From S34-282 sp034422075 (GTDB lineage Bacteria; Chloroflexota; Dehalococcoidia; Lucifugimonadales; Australimonadaceae): a DNA stretch of 16,836 bases. The notes under the pieces were generated by a model, which saw only the letters and a list, made by a program, of their open reading frames with translations, had not been told where the DNA came from and searched no databases. Positions 13,589 through 16,836 of the stretch are shown here, one piece after another (position 1 is the stretch's first letter; each line of letters begins with the position of its first letter). Both the position numbers and the translations under genes were made by a program. Where the stretch lies: NCBI GenBank assembly GCA_034422075.1, contig DAOUJX010000065.1:1-16836 (forward strand), in the 5' to 3' direction.

Positions 13589-14425
13589 GTGCCGGGGAGT
13601 ACGGCCCTTAATCTGCTATCCGACGGGAACATCAAGATGGACGGAGGCGTCGTCTTCGGCCAGGTGCCCAAAGGACAATGGCAGATGTGGGCGGCCGCTG
13701 ACCGCCGCAACCGGGTCAAACTCGGCCTCAACTGCCTCCTGGTCCAACTGGGCGACAAGAACTATCTCGTCGACACCGGCGTCGGCCAGCACCTCTCCGC
13801 TGACCGGCGCGAGGCGTATGGGCTCGCTACGAGCCAACTGCTCACCTCGCTGCGCAAACGGGGCTTTCAGCCGCAGGACATTCACGGAGTGGTCCTGACG
13901 AGCCTCCAATTCGAGCACGCGGGCAATTGCACTAAGATGGAGCGGCGTGGCGAAGTCACGCCAACCTTCCCCAAGGCCAAGTACTTCGTGCAGCGATCGG
14001 CGTTCGAAGAGGCCGTCAACCCGACGGAGCGGGAGGCCGAGGGGTACATTTCCCAGGACTACATGCCGCTCTACGACAAGGGGCAGTTGGAGTTGCTCGA
14101 CGAGGAGTGTTTGCTTGCGCCCGGCCTTTCGGTCAGGCGGACGGGCGGCCCCTCGAATGGACACCAGATTGCCGTCATCAACCATGGCGGCGAGCGGGTC
14201 GCATTCCTGGGCGACCTCGTCCCGACCCCGTACCACCTCCAGTTGCCATGCATCTCCGCAAGCGACCGCAGGCCGGAGGAAACGCTGGAAGCAAAGCGCC
14301 AGGTCCTCACCGAGGCGATGGGCGAGGGCTGGTTGCTCATCTTCAGCCACGGCGCAAACGAGCGGGCGGGCTACTTGGAAGAGCGCAGCGGACGTCCCTA
14401 CCTGCGGACAGTCGAGCTGGCCTAG
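13589..14425 (+). CDS. Metallo-beta-lactamase-fold protein with degenerate metal site
   Basis: A 278-residue protein aligning with MBL-fold hydrolases of the lactonase-like group (LNLLSDGNIKMDGG, LNCLLVQLGDKNYLVDTGVG, and near the end FLGDLVPTPYHLQLP). The signature THLHxDH is here T104-S-L-Q-F-E-H110: the first two His are Ser105 and Gln107, and Asp is Glu109. The usual GHTxGH is G187-P-S-N-G-H, so a fourth ligand (position 188) is Pro. H110, D209 and H254 remain. At most three of seven ligands survive, so it may bind no metals or only one, and could be a pseudoenzyme with a sensing or structural role. Start: GTG at 13589 with GGAGGAGG (13575-13582) 6 bases upstream; the open frame back to 13409 would run through the promoter. 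Confidence 0.85.
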   Translation: MPGSTALNLLSDGNIKMDGGVVFGQVPKGQWQMWAAADRRNRVKLGLNCLLVQLGDKNYLVDTGVGQHLSADRREAYGLATSQLLTSLRKRGFQPQDIHGVVLTSLQFEHAGNCTKMERRGEVTPTFPKAKYFVQRSAFEEAVNPTEREAEGYISQDYMPLYDKGQLELLDEECLLAPGLSVRRTGGPSNGHQIAVINHGGERVAFLGDLVPTPYHLQLPCISASDRRPEETLEAKRQVLTEAMGEGWLLIFSHGANERAGYLEERSGRPYLRTVELA

Positions 14426-14470
14426 CCCCCTACCCTGCGCCACGCGCCGCGCCGTTGGAGTAGACTCGAA

Positions 14471-14488
14471 ATGGTGCGGCTGCGTTGA
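14471..14488 (+). other. Five-codon minigene overlapping the GH15 start
   Basis: ATG GTG CGG CTG CGT TGA encodes MVRLR and its stop shares TTGA with the TTG start of the GH15 gene. GGAG at 14457-14460 is 10 bases before its ATG. This would allow ribosomes to terminate and re-initiate at the TTG, which has no ribosome site of its own. Chance occurrence cannot be excluded. Confidence 0.3.
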
Positions 14489-16308
14489 GCTACCTACCGA
14501 TCCACGACTACGGCATCGTCGGCGACATGAACTCGTGCGCGCTGATCGGGCGCAACGGCTCAATCGACTGGGCGTGCTTCCCTCGGTTCGACTCGCCGAG
14601 CGTGTTTGCGGCGGTGCTTGACGACGAGCGCGGCGGCCGCTTTCAGCTAGAGCCGACATCGCCCTACACCGCTTCGCAGGCCTACCTGCCGGAAACCAAC
14701 GTTCTCGAGACCACTTTCACGACGGATGCGGGCGTCATCGCATTGCTCGACTTCATGCCGCTCGCACGCCCGTCGGAGCACGAGGCGCCGCACGAACTAC
14801 ACCGCATCGTTCGCGGCGTCAGCGGCGAGGTGGAGCTCCGCGTGCTCTTTCAGCCGCGGCTTGGCTACGCTTCCACCGAGACCTCCCTGCAGACCGACCG
14901 CAGCGGTGTCGTTGCAAGCGGTGGCGGTGAGCACCTCGCGCTTGTTTCGAGTATCGAACTGGGCGTGCAGGCTGGCGCCGACGGCGGCCCGGCGGCTACC
15001 GGCACCGCCACGCTACGGGCCGGCGATGAGCACGCCCTCGTAGCAGCATGGGGGCGTCGGCGAACGCCGTCACTGGCCGCGATGGACGCGCATAGCAAGC
15101 TGGCGCGCACGACGCGCATCTGGGAGGCGATGTCCGCCAAACTGGAGTACGGCGGCGACTGGCGTGACTGGGTGCTGCGCTCCTTCCTGACGCTGCACCT
15201 GCTGATTTACGAGCCGTCGGGAGCCATCATCGCCGCGGCGACAACTTCCCTGCCGGAGTGGATCGGCAGCGGGCGCAATTGGGACTACCGCTTCTCGTGG
15301 CTGCGCGACGCGGCCTGGACGGCGGGCATCCTCTTCAGGCTTGGCGACCCCCATGAAGGCGAGGCCTTCATGGCGTGGCTGACGAGCCAGTGCAGCCTCG
15401 ATGTCGAACGGATGCAGATACTCCACGGCATCAGCCCCGAAAGCGACATGCGGGAGGTGGAGCTGCCGCACCTCACGGGCTATCGCGGGTCAGCCCCCGT
15501 GCGGGTAGGAAACGACGCCGCGTTTCACCGGCAGCTCGACGTATTCGGAGAGCTGGCGCTCAGCCTGGCGGCCTACCACAAGCACCACGGCGACCTCACG
15601 GATGAGATGTGGTCGCTCATTCACCGTGTCGCCGACCTCGCCTGCCAAACATGGCACATGCGCGATCGGAGCATCTGGGAGGTGCGCGGCCCCGAGCGCC
15701 ACTTCGTCTACTCGAAGCTGATGTGTTGGGTCGCGCTGGACCGAGCCTGCAGCCTGGCGCAGGCACACGGCTACGAAGGGCCCATCGACCGCTGGCGCGA
15801 GCAGGCGGAGCGCGTTAAGGCCGACATCCTCGAGCACGGATGGTCGGAGGAGCGGCAATCATTCGTGCAGCACTACGAGACGGACGCGGTTGACGCGAGC
15901 GCTCTGCTCATCCCATTCGTCGGCTTCCTGGAGGCCAACGATGCGCGTGTGGCATCGACGGTGCGGCGCGTGCAGCGCGAGCTGGCCGAAGGCCCCTTTG
16001 TGCGGCGCTACCGCGTCGAAGAAACGGACGACGGACTGGAGGGAGAAGAGGGGTCGTTCTACATCCTGTCGTTCTGGCTCATCGGCGCGCTGATTGCCAT
16101 CGGCGCAGTCGATGAGGCGGCGTCGCTGTTCGAACAGGTGCGTGAAACGGCGAGCCCTCTCGGCCTATTCGCCGAGATGTACGACGCGCACCATGGCATC
16201 GCCCTTGGTAACTTCCCCCAGGCCTTCAGCCACATCGGCCTCATCCACACCGCGCGCAACCTGTCCAATGTTCTGCGCCAAACCCAAGCGGAAGAGCTGC
16301 TTAGCTAG
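14485..16308 (+). CDS. Glycoside hydrolase family 15 protein (glucoamylase/trehalase-like)
   Basis: A 607-residue, probably cytoplasmic glucosidase acting on alpha-glucosides such as trehalose, maltodextrin or glycogen ends. The N-terminal beta-sandwich begins with YLPIHDYGIVGDMNSCALIGRNGSIDW, typical of bacterial GH15. The (alpha/alpha)6 barrel carries GRNWDYRFSWLRDA (263-276), IWEVRG with the likely general acid E399, and EEGSFYILSFW with the likely base E522. The length is normal and both Glu are present, so it should be active. The only in-frame start after a stop at 14461 that keeps the conserved N-terminus is TTG at 14485; the next Met (14530) would remove it. No Shine-Dalgarno serves the TTG, but a 5-codon frame (14471-14488) ends across it. 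Substrate not determinable. Confidence 0.9.
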   Translation: MSYLPIHDYGIVGDMNSCALIGRNGSIDWACFPRFDSPSVFAAVLDDERGGRFQLEPTSPYTASQAYLPETNVLETTFTTDAGVIALLDFMPLARPSEHEAPHELHRIVRGVSGEVELRVLFQPRLGYASTETSLQTDRSGVVASGGGEHLALVSSIELGVQAGADGGPAATGTATLRAGDEHALVAAWGRRRTPSLAAMDAHSKLARTTRIWEAMSAKLEYGGDWRDWVLRSFLTLHLLIYEPSGAIIAAATTSLPEWIGSGRNWDYRFSWLRDAAWTAGILFRLGDPHEGEAFMAWLTSQCSLDVERMQILHGISPESDMREVELPHLTGYRGSAPVRVGNDAAFHRQLDVFGELALSLAAYHKHHGDLTDEMWSLIHRVADLACQTWHMRDRSIWEVRGPERHFVYSKLMCWVALDRACSLAQAHGYEGPIDRWREQAERVKADILEHGWSEERQSFVQHYETDAVDASALLIPFVGFLEANDARVASTVRRVQRELAEGPFVRRYRVEETDDGLEGEEGSFYILSFWLIGALIAIGAVDEAASLFEQVRETASPLGLFAEMYDAHHGIALGNFPQAFSHIGLIHTARNLSNVLRQTQAEELLS

Positions 16309-16312
16309 GCCT

Positions 16313-16362
16313 CGCTCGTCTCCCCCAAAGAGCCAGGCCCAATGCCCTGGGGGCAACGAGCG
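16313..16362 (+). terminator. Compound hairpin after the GH15 gene
   Basis: An outer 7-bp stem (CGCTCGT, 16313-16319, with ACGAGCG, 16356-16362) and an inner 6-bp stem (CCCCCA, 16322-16327, with TGGGGG, 16348-16353) are separated by a 2x2 internal loop. It begins 5 bases after the GH15 stop and ends before the fabF -10. No T-run follows, so it may act without a U-tract or protect the mRNA 3' end. Confidence 0.45.
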
Positions 16363-16371
16363 CATGGAAGA

Positions 16372-16377
16372 TACAAT
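16372..16377 (+). promoter_or_regulatory. -10 element of fabF
   Basis: TACAAT (5 of 6) about 41 bases before the fabF TTG, just after the compound hairpin. The -35 position is occupied by the G-rich arm of the hairpin and does not match consensus. Confidence 0.4.
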
Positions 16378-16418
16378 AGGGCTCGTGCGTGCCCGGCATG
16401 CGCCTGTGGAGGTGTTTC

Positions 16419-16836
16419 TTGGCTGAGAGTGTCTACGTCACCGGTATTGGGATGATTACGCCCGTCGGACTGGATACCCGCTCGTCGTGGGACGCGTTGC
16501 TGGCGGGCGAATCGGGCGTAGACACGATAACGGCGTTCGACCCGGAAGGGTTTGCGACGACCTTCGCGGGCGAGGTGAAGGGCTTCGAGCCGGAGGAGTA
16601 CGTTGATCGGAAGCAAGCGCGGCGGCTCGATCGCTTCGCCCAGCTGGCCGTCGCGGCAACGTCACAGGCGCTCGACCAAGCGGGGCTTGACCTATCGGAC
16701 GACGGCGTGGACCCGACGCGGGTGGCTGCGGTCATCGGCTCGGGCATCGGGGGAATCATCACCTTGTCGGAGCAGTGGAACGTGCTGGCGGACAGGGGCC
16801 CGGGCCGCGTCAGTCCGTTCCTCGTGCCAATGATGC
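16419..16836 (+). CDS. fabF: Beta-ketoacyl-ACP synthase II (KAS II), N-terminal part
   Basis: Elongating condensing enzyme of type II fatty-acid synthesis. The 139 residues in the window match the KAS II N-terminus: VYVTGIGMITPVG, LLAGESGVDTITAFDP, the RRLDRFAQLAVAAT helix, VIGSGIGGI and GRVSPFLVPMM. The catalytic Cys and two His lie beyond the window end, so activity cannot be judged. The start is TTG at 16419, with GGAGG (16408-16412) 6 bases upstream; no in-frame ATG or GTG serves better. No acpP or fabG precedes it as in many fab clusters; the upstream neighbour is the GH15 gene, separated by 110 bases with a hairpin and -10 box, so it probably has its own promoter. FabB or a polyketide ketosynthase is less likely given the spacing of these blocks. 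Confidence 0.92.
   Translation, partial: MAESVYVTGIGMITPVGLDTRSSWDALLAGESGVDTITAFDPEGFATTFAGEVKGFEPEEYVDRKQARRLDRFAQLAVAATSQALDQAGLDLSDDGVDPTRVAAVIGSGIGGIITLSEQWNVLADRGPGRVSPFLVPMM

Noticed and set aside
13900..13925. Frameshift as explanation for the lost MBL metal motif
   Set aside because: The flanking residues (VVLT before and AGN after) remain in frame and align, so the changes are substitutions rather than a frame slip.
13616..14659. 347-residue minus-strand open frame
   Set aside because: Spans antisense of two real genes and the gap between them, with no domain signal.

Overview
The window is GC-rich bacterial DNA, densely coded, with ATG, GTG and TTG starts. The mix of genes points to an aerobic, heterotrophic member of the Chloroflexota, perhaps a SAR202/Dehalococcoidia-like lineage. 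It includes Rieske and extradiol dioxygenases, several MFS exporters, an F420-type (DDN-family) reductase, endonuclease Q, tandem DUF427 domains and GTCATTCC-type dyad repeats. That assignment is inference from gene content; no rRNA or other phylogenetic marker is present.

Layout. (1) Positions 1-4565 look like an aromatic-ring catabolism island: a Rieske ring-hydroxylating oxygenase alpha subunit (5' end outside the window), a two-domain BphC-like extradiol dioxygenase, a DHA2-like MFS transporter and, convergent on the minus strand, an alpha/beta hydrolase resembling meta-cleavage-product hydrolases. Together they would cover ring hydroxylation, ring opening, C-C hydrolysis and transport, but no diol dehydrogenase, ferredoxin or reductase is visible. 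(2) 4626-6011 (minus) is an ACT-domain malic enzyme. (3) 6254-7919 holds a tandem DUF427 protein and a SAM methyltransferase with a His-rich segment, probably co-transcribed. (4) 8090-9742 holds a small unrecognised protein (minus) divergent from a second MFS transporter. (5) 9706-11407 (minus) is a probable two-gene operon: DDN-family reductase, then endonuclease Q, a repair nuclease for deaminated bases. (6) 11464-13294 is an acetolactate synthase large subunit with a clear promoter and a terminator-like hairpin in its leader; no ilvN follows. (7) 13589-14425 is a metallo-beta-lactamase-fold protein that has lost most of its metal ligands, then a GH15 glucoamylase/trehalase-like enzyme (14485-16308) and the start of fabF (16419 to the window end).

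Three of the larger intergenic gaps (6012-6253, 7920-8089, 13295-13588) carry the same pair of dyad repeats in the same order and orientation. No gene-free stretch exceeds 300 bases. I see no tRNA, rRNA, CRISPR array, transposase or attachment site. The most unusual items are the ilvB leader terminator, the ligand-poor MBL-fold protein, the paired intergenic repeats, the DUF427-methyltransferase pair, and a set of genes that lack a Shine-Dalgarno but have a -10-like hexamer just upstream of the start codon.
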